A DNA stretch of 64,000 nucleotides from assembly GCA_023387985.1 (NCBI GenBank), contig JAEWHC010000009.1:1054001-1118000 (forward strand). Direction: 5' to 3'. This DNA comes from Bacteroidota bacterium (lineage in GTDB: Bacteria > Bacteroidota > Bacteroidia > Chitinophagales > Chitinophagaceae). Made by a program: the position numbers and the translations under genes. The first letter of the stretch is position 1, and each line of letters opens with the position of its first letter. A model generated the notes under the pieces. That model saw only the letters and a program-made list of their open reading frames with translations, ran no database searches and was not told where the DNA came from. This document shows positions 49,012-57,910 of the stretch, piece by piece.

Positions 49012-50046
49012 ATGAAAACCGAATTTGGACTGGTTACCTTTGCCGATATCGGGCAAGGGGATAACCTTGCACAGCTCACCCACGAGCGGATACTGAACCT
49101 GCTCGAAGAATTCCGCTTTGCGGATGCGCATGGCCTGGATGTTTTTGGACTTGGTGAACACCACAGGCCGGACTATTCGGTTTCTTCACCGGTAACTGTT
49201 TTGGCTGCTGCTGCGGCACTAACAAAAAATATTAAACTTTCCAGCGCGGTAACCGTGCTGAGTTCTGAAGATCCTGTGCGGGTATTTCAGCAATATGCCA
49301 CCGTTGACCAGATTAGCGGGGGCAGGGCCGAAATTATGGTGGGACGTGGTTCTTTTATTGAATCTTTCCCGCTTTTCGGCTACAACCTGCAGGATTATAA
49401 TGAACTGTTTGATGAAAAGCTCGAAATGCTGTTGAAGCTGAATGAAAGCGAACACATAACCTGGAAAGGAAAATTTACACAGGACCTCGACAACGCCGGC
49501 ATTTATCCCCGCCCGTACCAACAGAAGATTCCGGTATGGCAGGCCATTGGCGGAACACCGCAATCCGCGGTAAGGGCAGGCACACTCGGGCTGCCGCTTA
49601 TTTTGGCCATCATTGGCGGATACCCCGCGCAGTTCCAGCGGTTATTGGAACTCTACCGCCAAACCTGGAGTGCCAACAATCACCAGGCTGAATTGCAGCT
49701 TGGAATAAACGGCCACATGTATATAGCGGAAAACGCGGAACAGGCTGCTGAAGAATATTTTCCGCATTATGCCACGGTTATGGGCCGCATTGGTAAAGAA
49801 AGGGGATGGAGCCCGTTGTCAAAAACAAACTTCAGGGCAATGCTCTCGCCGGAAGCTTCCCTGCTTGTTGGCGACCCCAGACAAGTGGCGGAAAAAATCA
49901 TACAATGGCATAAACTATTTGGCTATACCCGGTTCATGGGCCATATCAGCATGGGTACCTTGCCGCATGACTTGGTGATGAACTCGATGAAACTGTATGT
50001 GGAAGAAGTGATCCCGAGGGTAAAGGAGGGCATTGCCAAAGGGTAG
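49012..50046 (+). CDS. LLM class flavin-dependent oxidoreductase
   Basis: The 344-residue TIM-barrel protein belongs to the luciferase-like monooxygenase family: FGLGEHHRPDYSVSSP, SSAVTVLSSEDPVRVFQQYATVDQ (about 75-98), GRAEIMVGRGSFIESFPLFG and VWQAIGGTPQSAVRAG. It uses FMN and probably oxidises a small organic molecule; the substrate is unknown. It lies 15 bases after the dioxygenase gene, so the operon may degrade an aromatic or quinone-like compound. Confidence 0.9.
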   Translation: MKTEFGLVTFADIGQGDNLAQLTHERILNLLEEFRFADAHGLDVFGLGEHHRPDYSVSSPVTVLAAAAALTKNIKLSSAVTVLSSEDPVRVFQQYATVDQISGGRAEIMVGRGSFIESFPLFGYNLQDYNELFDEKLEMLLKLNESEHITWKGKFTQDLDNAGIYPRPYQQKIPVWQAIGGTPQSAVRAGTLGLPLILAIIGGYPAQFQRLLELYRQTWSANNHQAELQLGINGHMYIAENAEQAAEEYFPHYATVMGRIGKERGWSPLSKTNFRAMLSPEASLLVGDPRQVAEKIIQWHKLFGYTRFMGHISMGTLPHDLVMNSMKLYVEEVIPRVKEGIAKG

Positions 50047-50066
50047 TTTTAAGTATGAAAGCCACG

Positions 50067-50082
50067 CCCCGAGTGTTCGGGG
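50067..50082 (+). terminator. Hairpin after the LLM oxidoreductase gene
   Basis: CCCCGA/TCGGGG around GTGT, 20 bases after the stop. The T-run starts only 8 bases later, so termination efficiency is doubtful. Confidence 0.4.
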
Positions 50083-50134
50083 TGATGCAAAATTTTTGAA
50101 TTAGCAGGTGAGGCATTGTCCTTGCTTGTATTTT

Positions 50135-50374
50135 TTATGTTACTATCGATAAATTGGACGCAAAGATGCTGATAGATGCGACCCACTTATGCCAGGTTTG
50201 CTTTTGTGCGCCTTGCAAATGTGCCTGACTGGGTGTATAGGCAGCCTTGTTCGCTGTCAGCACTTTGGTACATTCTTCTCCAAACTGACTGATAATCCTC
50301 ACGGCTATCCGTTGTCCATTCTTTGTTACTTCGATAGGGTGAGAAATGTGTCCATATAAACGGAGTTTATAGTT
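50135..50374 (-). pseudogene. Possible gene remnant (80-codon open frame without a start)
   Basis: The minus strand is open for 80 codons ending in TAA at 50135, with a protein-like composition (for example IEVTKNGQRIAVRIISQFGE). No ATG is in frame, and the frame is closed upstream by a stop inside the first REP-like palindrome. It may be the end of a gene cut by insertion of the repeat array, or chance. I recognise no family. Confidence 0.25.
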
Positions 50375-50376
50375 TT

Positions 50377-50562
50377 AATCCCGAAGGGATTGAATGTTTA
50401 TAGAAGGGCGATCGAATGTGAAATGTGCGACCCCGATGGGGTCGAATGGTTGCCTGTTGGTAACGGTGGTATAAACATATGAACCCTTGGGGTTCGCAAA
50501 TACCATTGACACCATTTTGCTATAAATATTTGGACCCTTCGGGTTTGCAAATACCATTGACA
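50377..50562. repeat. Array of four REP-like palindromes, 51-52 base period
   Basis: AATCCC-GAA-GGGATT (50377-50391), CGACCCC-GAT-GGGGTCG (50428-50444), GAACCC-TTG-GGGTTC (50481-50495) and ACCC-TTC-GGGT (about 50534-50544) have centres 52, 52 and 51 bases apart. Units 1-2 carry a GAATGTTTATAG-like tail on the right; units 3-4 carry the same tail on the left in inverted form, plus GGGTTYGCAAATACCATTGACA on the right (21 of 22 bases shared). So the array is two units facing two units. Such families are common in Bacteroidota and are often linked to RAYT transposases. Confidence 0.75.
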
Positions 50563-50821
50563 GGGGTAGCAAATATATATATGAATAACTCAGGCTAACC
50601 GGGAGCAGGCAAAACCTGAAAACTGCTTGCCGTAAAACACAACAGCTCCTTGTTAGTGCAATACGTGGTAAAAACGGCCCTGAGTTTATGCAGAAAGATT
50701 TAAGTGATCAGCCCCCGGGATTTTGAAAAATCTCCGGAATTCTAAGCCAAGCCGGCACGTACTTCTATCGGCAGAAAATGTGCGGTGAATGTATTGGCGG
50801 TTTGGAAAGTGGATAAACGTC

Positions 50822-51247
50822 TCAATTCTTTTCAAACGTCAGCAAATCGGTTTGGCCGCTGCCGCCGCTAACATCCTGGAGCCTGACCCTTGTTGCGGTT
50901 TCTTCAAGAATATGCCAGTCGTCGTTGAGTTCGTCAAATGGAACAGTTACTCCAAAATTTAAAACGAGTTTGTTTTTGCTGTCGTCAAATATCGTTGAAT
51001 ACGTACCGGTAACGGTTGAGGCATTTTTTACCGCGGTAACAGTTCCATTGGAAAATGTGAAGGTATAGCCTGTATAATGATTGGTCTCATCAACCCCACT
51101 GTCATTGTAGAGGGCAAAACGCCAGTTTCCCTGGTTAACAATATTCAATACGTTGGTGCCTGGTCCCTGGTTATCCTCTTTGCTGCAGGAGATCATGAGG
51201 GTGCTGCCGAAAATCAGCAGGCCGGCAAGAATTTTCAGGTTCTTCAT
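50822..51247 (-). CDS. Lipocalin-like lipoprotein of unknown function
   Basis: The 141-residue protein has a lipoprotein leader (STLMISC, Cys21) when started at the ATG 51247 rather than 51274. The mature part is about 110 residues of beta-strands with NWRFALYNDSGVDETNHYTGYTFTF and GTYSTIFDDSKNKLVLNFG, as in the small lipocalin-like domains widespread in Bacteroidota. It stands alone on the minus strand next to the REP-containing region. Confidence 0.72.
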   Translation of the reverse strand: MKNLKILAGLLIFGSTLMISCSKEDNQGPGTNVLNIVNQGNWRFALYNDSGVDETNHYTGYTFTFSNGTVTAVKNASTVTGTYSTIFDDSKNKLVLNFGVTVPFDELNDDWHILEETATRVRLQDVSGGSGQTDLLTFEKN

Positions 51248-51577
51248 ATTTTGGAATTTAGCATATAACGACAAAATTGCATTTTACGGCTGTTTCAAAA
51301 TTTGATTTGAAAAATAACCTGCGTTTTAGGGTAGATGCTTACATTTTCCCCTTGATTTGCCCGCCATGAAATGTTAAAGCATCCCAATTTTCAGTCCCCT
51401 CATTTTTTTCATTGTCAGTACAAAATGCCTGGTTAAATTTTAAGGATAATTTTAAAATGCATTGATCTTCAATAAGTTTTTATTAAAAAGAAAAGGGAAG
51501 TCTTTGCTTTGCCACGCAACGCTTGATTCAGTAGCCAAAGACAATATTGCTATTTTCCAAAAATTTCAATAAAAAAA

Positions 51578-51607
51578 TTGGTAGTTTGAAATTCGCCCTT
51601 AATTTTG
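51578..51607 (+). promoter_or_regulatory. Promoter of tetR
   Basis: TTG (51578-51580), 19 bases, then TAATTTTG (51600-51607). The operator starts at the last base of the -7 element, so bound repressor would cover the start of transcription. Confidence 0.6.
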
Positions 51608-51623
51608 TGAGTGAATGTTCACT
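51607..51623. promoter_or_regulatory. TetR operator copy 1 (before tetR)
   Basis: GTGAGTGAATGTTCACT contains the palindrome AGTGAA-TG-TTCACT. Sixteen bases (51607-51622) recur with one change at 52318-52333 in front of tolC, strongly suggesting one regulator for both. Confidence 0.75.
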
Positions 51624-51677
51624 TCCATAACTGAAAGGTGAAATTAAATAAAGGGAAGACAAATAACCGGAAGAATC

Positions 51678-52265
51678 ATGAAAATTAAATCAAGGCAACT
51701 CGAAATCATCAACGCAGCCGGTAAAATCATAACCGAGTACGGCGTGGGATCCCTTACAATCCGCAACCTGGCGGAAAAGATGGAGTTCGGGGAATCAGCT
51801 TTATACCGGCATTTCAAAAGTAAGGATGAAATCGTTCTTACCATGCTGAATTTTATTGCTGAAGATTTCAAAATGCGGTTCGCGCAAACGCTGGAACGGT
51901 ACACGGATCCCGAAGAACAACTTCAAGACCTTTTTCGCAGCCAACTGGAATTTTTTACCCTAAAACCGCATTTCCTCATTCCGGTAATTTCAGACGGACT
52001 TTTTGAAAAAAACGAAAAGATAAACGACGCTTTGAAAAAGACCATGCTGAATACCAAAGGCATATTTACACAAATCATCAAAAAGGGCCAGGATGATGGC
52101 GTATTTAGAAACGACATTGGTGTGGAAGAACTGGTGCACATTTTTATGGGCAGTTTCCGGTTGCTGATGTTTGAATGGCGGACGTCGGGTTTTAAAGCCA
52201 ACATCCAGGAAAAAGGAGGCCGTTTGATGGGTGGCTTGTTTAAAATGATCAGGATTGCAGAGTAA
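51678..52265 (+). CDS. TetR/AcrR family transcriptional regulator
   Basis: The 195-residue protein has the TetR helix-turn-helix at residues 1-50 (RQLEIINAAGKIITEYGVGSL, NLAEKMEFGESALYRHFKSKDEI) and a variable helical ligand domain. It is immediately upstream of the efflux operon and flanked on both sides by the same 16-base operator, so autoregulation and repression of tolC-adaptor-RND-lpxR are expected. The inducer is unknown. Confidence 0.93.
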   Translation: MKIKSRQLEIINAAGKIITEYGVGSLTIRNLAEKMEFGESALYRHFKSKDEIVLTMLNFIAEDFKMRFAQTLERYTDPEEQLQDLFRSQLEFFTLKPHFLIPVISDGLFEKNEKINDALKKTMLNTKGIFTQIIKKGQDDGVFRNDIGVEELVHIFMGSFRLLMFEWRTSGFKANIQEKGGRLMGGLFKMIRIAE

Positions 52266-52267
52266 AT

Positions 52268-52289
52268 CTGCCCGGTGAATGCCGGGCAG
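52268..52289 (+). terminator. Hairpin between tetR and tolC
   Basis: CTGCCCGG pairs perfectly with CCGGGCAG around TGAATG, just after the tetR stop. The T-run follows only about 12 bases later, so it may be a partial terminator or an RNA-stability element. Confidence 0.5.
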
Positions 52290-52317
52290 TTGAAGAAATA
52301 TTTTTTTACCCCAATAA

Positions 52318-52333
52318 GTGAGTGAATATTCAC
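52318..52333. promoter_or_regulatory. TetR operator copy 2 (before tolC)
   Basis: GTGAGTGAATATTCAC, identical to the copy at 51607-51622 except for one base, with perfect palindrome GTGAAT-ATTCAC. It ends 11 bases before the tolC-like start codon. Confidence 0.75.
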
Positions 52334-52344
52334 AAACATAAATT

Positions 52345-53652
52345 ATGAAAACTTTCCTTTTCGCCATTTCATTTTTTTTCCCCTTGCTATTGCCGGCCCA
52401 GGTACTGAGCCTCAATGAAGCGGTTGCCCTGGCAAATCAGCAGAACTTCCATCTACAACTTGCGGAGCACGACATCCGGCTTGCCCGGGAAAAGGTAAAT
52501 GAATTGAAAACAGCGCTTAGCCCGAAGATTAGTACAGCTTTGGACTACAAATACTATATTGATCTTCCGTACCAGTTGATGCCTTCTGCTGTTTTCGGCG
52601 GACCACCCGGCATTTACAAAGAAGCACAGTTTGGCGTTCCGCACAATTTAAATTTCAGCGCCCAGGTGACTTATCCATTGGTCAATTACGGGATAAGGGC
52701 AGGAATCGAAACAGCGGAAAAGGGAGTGGAATTAAACGAACTCCGGAAACTTAAAACAGCCGAAGATATTGCCCTTGAAGTCTCCAATGTTTACTACAAC
52801 GCGCAACTGCTTAAAAACCAGGAAAATTTTATTGACAGCAATATTTCCAACACGCAAAAATTATTGCAACTCACCAGGTTGCTGTATGAACAGCGCATGG
52901 CAAAGGGCACAGACGTGGAAAAGGTTGACTTGCAACTTTCGCAATTGCACACGCAAAAGATAAATGTCGAAAACCAGTATCAGCAGGCGTTGAATGTGCT
53001 TAAATTCCTGGTTGGCAAACCGCTTTCAGAACCAGTCGGCATTGTTGTGGATCCGGGAGAAGATCAAATTCCGGGTTTAACAGAAAATACCCTGACGGAA
53101 GTCAGGCTGACCCGGCAACAGATTGAATTATTGCATGAGGAGAAGCGGGCAATCAACAAAAGCACATTGCCGGTAATAAATCTTACCGCCCTGTACGGAA
53201 CTACGGGATATGCGAAAACAGGAAGCAATGACTTTGTAAAATTTTTTCCATTAGGCTATGCGGGATTGCAGGTAGTTTTTCCCATTTCAAGTGGCGGGGC
53301 CGTTAAAAAGAAATTAATGGTGAAAGATGTTGAGATTGAAAAAGCGCGTACACAAATTGCGCTGCTTGAAGAAAAGAATGCAATGGAAAAGCTGAACATT
53401 CACCGGCAATTAAATACCGCTTTCAATAACCTGAAAATGAACAGTCAGCAGATTGAACACGCCACCAACATTTACCATAACACCCTTCTGCTTCAAAAAG
53501 AAGGCTTTGCAAGCCTGACGGATGTTTTGTTCGCGGACGCCACACTGCGTGAGGTGCAGCATAATTATATGGCCAACCTTGTTGCATTGCGTAAAGCTGA
53601 ACTCGAATACAGAAAGCTGACCGGCAATTTATTGAACCATTCCAATTATTGA
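52345..53652 (+). CDS. TolC family outer-membrane efflux protein
   Basis: The 435-residue protein has a signal peptide (MKTFLFAISFFFPLLLPAQ) and the two-fold helical-hairpin repeat of TolC/OEP proteins: LSLNEAVALANQQNFHLQLAEHDI early, and LTDVLFADATLREVQHNYMANL near the end. It would form the outer-membrane channel of the tripartite pump encoded by the next two genes. First gene of the operon, after the second TetR operator. Confidence 0.93.
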   Translation: MKTFLFAISFFFPLLLPAQVLSLNEAVALANQQNFHLQLAEHDIRLAREKVNELKTALSPKISTALDYKYYIDLPYQLMPSAVFGGPPGIYKEAQFGVPHNLNFSAQVTYPLVNYGIRAGIETAEKGVELNELRKLKTAEDIALEVSNVYYNAQLLKNQENFIDSNISNTQKLLQLTRLLYEQRMAKGTDVEKVDLQLSQLHTQKINVENQYQQALNVLKFLVGKPLSEPVGIVVDPGEDQIPGLTENTLTEVRLTRQQIELLHEEKRAINKSTLPVINLTALYGTTGYAKTGSNDFVKFFPLGYAGLQVVFPISSGGAVKKKLMVKDVEIEKARTQIALLEEKNAMEKLNIHRQLNTAFNNLKMNSQQIEHATNIYHNTLLLQKEGFASLTDVLFADATLREVQHNYMANLVALRKAELEYRKLTGNLLNHSNY

Positions 53653-53685
53653 TAAAACCCCGTTCAACAATTAAATATCCTCCCG

Positions 53686-54735
53686 ATGAAAAAAACCATC
53701 ATTATTATTTTATCCTTATCCGTTTTCCTGGCTCTTGTTATTTTCAAGCTCACATCCAACAAAAAGCGCGCTGATGAACGCGTTTACGCGTACGATAAGG
53801 AACAACCGGTAAGAATTGGCACCATGGTGCTCGAAGCCGGTACCGTCACCAATCCACTCGCTTTTGCAGGCGTTTTTGAAGCAGATCGCGAATCGAAGTT
53901 GAGTGCGGAAACCCAGGGCAAAATCAACGCGATTTATGCCGATGAGGGCAGGTATGTACGCAGGGGCCAGGCGCTTGTAAAAATCGATGACGCCTTATTG
54001 AAGCATCAGCTACAATCGGTCAACGTTCAAATCCAAAGCCTGGAAGACGATGTAAAACGCTTCAACATTTTGGCGGAAGCCGGGGCCATACAAGCGACCC
54101 AATTGGATAAAGCCATACTGCAATTGAGCACGGCACGCATTCAACGAAATACACTGAATGAACAAATCCGGAAAACGGTGGTTTATGCGCCTTTTGACGG
54201 AATAATCACTCAAAAGTTGAGTGAGGTAGGATCTTTTGCTGCGCCGGGAATTCCACTGCTGCAACTCACGGATATCAGCAAATTACGTTTTACAGTAAAC
54301 CTGGCTGAAAATGACCTGAGCCTTTTTGATCAAGACAAAATTTATCCCATTACTGTTGATGCTTTTCATGGTCAGGCACTTCAGGGGAAACTGATCATGA
54401 TTGGCAGCAGGGGGAATATTGGCAGCAATTTCCCGGTCAGGTTTGCTGTTCCTAATCCGGGTCTCAAAATTAAGTCGGGTATGTTTGGTAAAGTAGCCCT
54501 TGGGAAAGTTACCGATAGTTCCACCATCATCATTCCATCTTCCGCTGTATTGCGCAGTGGAGATAAAAATCAGGTTTACATGGTGCAGGCTGGCAAGGTT
54601 TATCTGCGCGAAGTTTTTCTTGGTGAAAGGATGAAAAATGAAGTGGTGGTGCGCAACGGTCTTGGTTCAGGAGATACCATTGCGACAAGCGGCTTCGTGA
54701 ATCTGTTTGAAGGAGCAAATGTGATCACCCAATAA
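53686..54735 (+). CDS. RND efflux periplasmic adaptor subunit
   Basis: The 349-residue membrane-fusion protein has an N-terminal signal anchor (IIIILSLSVFLALVIFKL), a lipoyl/barrel-sandwich domain (about 80-200: KLSAETQGKINAIYADEGRYV and VYAPFDGIITQKLSEVGSF), an alpha-helical hairpin, and beta-barrel and membrane-proximal domains to the end. It joins the RND pump to TolC. It follows tolC by 33 bases. Confidence 0.94.
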   Translation: MKKTIIIILSLSVFLALVIFKLTSNKKRADERVYAYDKEQPVRIGTMVLEAGTVTNPLAFAGVFEADRESKLSAETQGKINAIYADEGRYVRRGQALVKIDDALLKHQLQSVNVQIQSLEDDVKRFNILAEAGAIQATQLDKAILQLSTARIQRNTLNEQIRKTVVYAPFDGIITQKLSEVGSFAAPGIPLLQLTDISKLRFTVNLAENDLSLFDQDKIYPITVDAFHGQALQGKLIMIGSRGNIGSNFPVRFAVPNPGLKIKSGMFGKVALGKVTDSSTIIIPSSAVLRSGDKNQVYMVQAGKVYLREVFLGERMKNEVVVRNGLGSGDTIATSGFVNLFEGANVITQ

Positions 54736-54746
54736 AAATCAACAGC

Positions 54747-57700
54747 ATGAACATTACGAAAATATCCATTCACCGCCCCTCGCTCATCATTGTACTGTTT
54801 GGCCTCTTTATCCTGCTTGGCGTAATCGGCTTCAGGAATCTGAGTTACGAATTGATGCCGGATTTTGATCAGCCTGTGGTGGTAATCAAAACGGTATATC
54901 CTGGTGCGGAACCCAATGAAGTCGAAACGTCGGTTTCGCGGAAAATGGAAGATGCTTTATCCAACCTGGAAGGCGTGGATTACCTGGTCACCAAATCTTT
55001 GCCCAATGCATCTGTAATTATAGCCAACCTCAATTACGGTACCGACCTGGGTATTGCCATGCAAGATGCCCAACGATACATTGACAATATCCGCAAGGAT
55101 TTGCCCGATGATATCCTGAGCCCTGAGATCAGTACCGTAAAACCCAATGATTTGCCCGTTATGTCGGTGAGTGTGAACAGCAACCTGCCAGGTACGGTTT
55201 TCTACCAGAAAATGAAAGATGATATTCTCCCGCAATTGCAGCAGTTGAAAGGGGTTGCCGAGATCACCATGCTTGGTGGCGAAGAGCGGGAGATACAGGT
55301 GAATGTAAACAAAGATAAACTGCGCCTTTACCGGGTTTCCCTTACCCAGGTGGTGGAAGCCATAAATCGTACGGGATTGGATTTGCCTGCAGGCAAAGTA
55401 GAAACCACAAACGAGAACACCTCGGTAAGGCTTTCCGGGAAATTCTCTTCAGTGGAAGATATCCGCAATGTACAAGTGGCAATGCCCGCGCCCATGAGCC
55501 CGGTTTATGTGAAAGATGTAGCTGATGTGGTGGATGCGATCGCAGATCCTGCCTCGGTCAGCCGGTTTAATGGGGATGAAGGCATTGGGCTGCTGATAAA
55601 AAAGCAGGGCGACGCAAATGCCGTGGATATGTCAAAAAGGGTGCGTGAAAAATTCGCTGAAATTGAGGTCTCGGAAGCAGCTGCCCATATGAAATTTTCC
55701 ATTGCCGATGACAGCACCGATAAAACCATTGCGGCGGTAAACGCTGTTGTATTCGACCTTACGCTTGCCGTGATTCTCGTTTCTATAGTCATGCTGCTTT
55801 TTTTGCATAGTTATCGAAATGCGTTAATTGTAATTGTTGCCATCCCTACTTCATTAGTTACTGCTTTTGCGGTGATGTGGCTGTTGGGTTATACGTTAAA
55901 CCTGCTCACCTTGCTTGCCATGTCGCTGATTATCGGCATTTTGGTGGATGATGCAACGGTGGTGCTTGAGAATATTCAGCGTCACCTGGATATGGGAAAA
56001 AGCAGGCGGCAAGCGGCATTGGATGGCCGCATGGAGATAGGGTATTCCGCCATGTCCATCACTTTTGTGGATGTCGTTGTATTTCTGCCCATTCTGTTTC
56101 TGCAAATATTTGTGGCGGATATGTTGAAGCAGTTTTCTGTAGTGGTAATCACCTCAACCCTTACGAGTTTGCTTGTGGGTTTTACACTTACCCCTTGGCT
56201 GGCTTCCCGCCTTGGGAAAAAAATGAATCTGCAGCCGGTTAATTTTTTCAACCGATTCCTGATCTGGTTTGAACATCAATTGAGCCTGTTCATTGAATGG
56301 TATGGCAGACAGGTAGAATGGATCCTGCGGAATAAATTAAAATTCTCCGGGCTGTTGCTTGTGCTTGCTGTGCTTACCGGTGTGATTATGAAGCAGGGGA
56401 TCGTTGGAAAAGAACTGATCGCTACAGGAGATCAGGGGAAATTCAGGTTGAACCTGGAATTGGATAAATCAGCATCGTTAAGACAAAACAACGCGTTCTC
56501 CGAACAGGTTGAAAATTATTTGTTGTCATTGCCTGAAGTGGAATCCATTTTCAGCAATGTGGGTGGTCCGGGTACAGGGCTCGGCAGCCTTGGTGTTGGC
56601 GCTGCTAACGAAACGGAACTGACCATTCAATTGAAGCCGAAGGAAGCAATCGGAAACATGACGACGGAAGCATTCATGAAAACAATGCGGCCTGAATTGC
56701 AGGAGAAATTTCCAGGGGTAAATTATTCCATGGCGGCCTTGGGTTTGGTTCCGAAATCGGCGCCGATTGAATTGACGCTTTCAGCGCCCGACATAAACCA
56801 GGTAATAAATGAGGGCAACAAGCTTAAAGCGGCAATAGAAAGAATACCTGGCGCGGATAATGTCCGGGTATCGGTAGCGCGTGGCGGACCTGAATACAAG
56901 ATCATTCCGGACAAGGACAAAATGCAAAGGCTGGGGCTTAGCACCGGATGGGTTGGTTTGAATATCCGGACCGCATTTGCTGGAAATGAAGATGCTACCC
57001 TAACAGAAAGCGGCACAGAATACCCTGTGAATATCCGGCTGAGCGAATTTTCACGGGAAAGCTATGAAGACATCATCCGCCTGCCGGTCATCAACCCGAT
57101 GGGCATGCCGGTTGAGGTGTCACAATTTGCGGAGGTGGTGCAGGACAATGCTCCATCTTTATTGGAACGCAGGGACAGGCAACCGGCCATAACGCTTACA
57201 GCGGAAGCATTGGGCCGTCCATCCGGCACCGTAGCTGATGATGTGACAGCCTACCTGGAAGAAAATCCATTGCCCGAAGGAATGTCCATAGGCTGGGGCA
57301 GTGACATTGGAAGGCAGCAGGATAGTTTCGCTGCATTGGGTTCGGTTTTGATGGTTTCATTCCTGCTTATTTACCTCATCATGGTGGCTTTATACGACAG
57401 TTTTATTTATCCCCTGGTGGCTTTGTGGGCAATTCCCGCGGCCATTATCGGTGCTTTCCTGGCCTTAAATCTTTCACTCAGCCATATCAGTTTGTTCGCT
57501 TTGCTGGGGCTGATTATGCTCATGGGACTGGTGATGAAGAATTCCATTTTGATCGTGGATTTCGCGAACCAGCTGAAAGAGCGTGGCATGCATTACAAAG
57601 AAGCAGTGATTGAAGCCGGTAAAGAAAGGATGCGCCCCATTTTGATGACCACCATTGCCATGGTCATGGGTATGCTTCCCATTGCCCTTGCGAAAGGCAC

Positions 57701-57899
57701 TGCGAGCGAATGGAAAAACGGGCTGGCCTGGGTGATTATTGGAGGGTTACTTTCTTCCCTGGTACTCACGGTTTACATTGTACCCATGATGTACTACCTG
57801 GTTGACCGCATGAAAGAAAAACTGGCCAACAGGAAGCAAACCAGGAAATCAGTTGGCAAAGGTATTCCGGCTCCTGTGCCTGTTATAGATCCATCATAA
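54747..57899 (+). CDS. RND efflux permease (AcrB/MexB-like, HAE-type)
   Basis: The 1050-residue inner-membrane pump has twelve helices, two large periplasmic loops, and the family motifs: LMPDFDQPVVVIKTVYPGAEP at the N-terminus and GILVDDATVVLENIQRH in helix 4, with the proton-relay Asp pair. GLVMKNSILIVDFANQLKERG lies in the second half. The absence of charged residues in helix 4 beyond DD argues against a heavy-metal (HME) pump. Substrate unknown. It is 11 bases after the adaptor gene. Confidence 0.95.
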   Translation: MNITKISIHRPSLIIVLFGLFILLGVIGFRNLSYELMPDFDQPVVVIKTVYPGAEPNEVETSVSRKMEDALSNLEGVDYLVTKSLPNASVIIANLNYGTDLGIAMQDAQRYIDNIRKDLPDDILSPEISTVKPNDLPVMSVSVNSNLPGTVFYQKMKDDILPQLQQLKGVAEITMLGGEEREIQVNVNKDKLRLYRVSLTQVVEAINRTGLDLPAGKVETTNENTSVRLSGKFSSVEDIRNVQVAMPAPMSPVYVKDVADVVDAIADPASVSRFNGDEGIGLLIKKQGDANAVDMSKRVREKFAEIEVSEAAAHMKFSIADDSTDKTIAAVNAVVFDLTLAVILVSIVMLLFLHSYRNALIVIVAIPTSLVTAFAVMWLLGYTLNLLTLLAMSLIIGILVDDATVVLENIQRHLDMGKSRRQAALDGRMEIGYSAMSITFVDVVVFLPILFLQIFVADMLKQFSVVVITSTLTSLLVGFTLTPWLASRLGKKMNLQPVNFFNRFLIWFEHQLSLFIEWYGRQVEWILRNKLKFSGLLLVLAVLTGVIMKQGIVGKELIATGDQGKFRLNLELDKSASLRQNNAFSEQVENYLLSLPEVESIFSNVGGPGTGLGSLGVGAANETELTIQLKPKEAIGNMTTEAFMKTMRPELQEKFPGVNYSMAALGLVPKSAPIELTLSAPDINQVINEGNKLKAAIERIPGADNVRVSVARGGPEYKIIPDKDKMQRLGLSTGWVGLNIRTAFAGNEDATLTESGTEYPVNIRLSEFSRESYEDIIRLPVINPMGMPVEVSQFAEVVQDNAPSLLERRDRQPAITLTAEALGRPSGTVADDVTAYLEENPLPEGMSIGWGSDIGRQQDSFAALGSVLMVSFLLIYLIMVALYDSFIYPLVALWAIPAAIIGAFLALNLSLSHISLFALLGLIMLMGLVMKNSILIVDFANQLKERGMHYKEAVIEAGKERMRPILMTTIAMVMGMLPIALAKGTASEWKNGLAWVIIGGLLSSLVLTVYIVPMMYYLVDRMKEKLANRKQTRKSVGKGIPAPVPVIDPS

Positions 57900-57910
57900 A
57901 ACGAAGCATT

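Larger units (their letters stand above)
50047..50821. other. Gene-poor region with REP-like hairpins
   Basis: 775 bases between the LLM oxidoreductase and a lipoprotein gene. It contains the terminator-like hairpin, a possible decayed frame (50135-50374), and four regularly spaced palindromes (50377-50545). The stretch 50580-50821 has nothing I can assign. Confidence 0.6.
51248..51677. other. AT-rich intergenic region upstream of tetR
   Basis: 430 bases without a gene. The only features seen are the tetR promoter and operator at its right end (51578-51623). The rest shows no repeats or hairpins of note. Confidence 0.6.

Noticed and set aside
50377..50562. Possible short CRISPR array because of regular 51-52 base spacing
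   Set aside because: The repeated parts are perfect hairpins with differing arms, the between-unit sequences are themselves related, orientation flips in the middle, and no cas gene is present.
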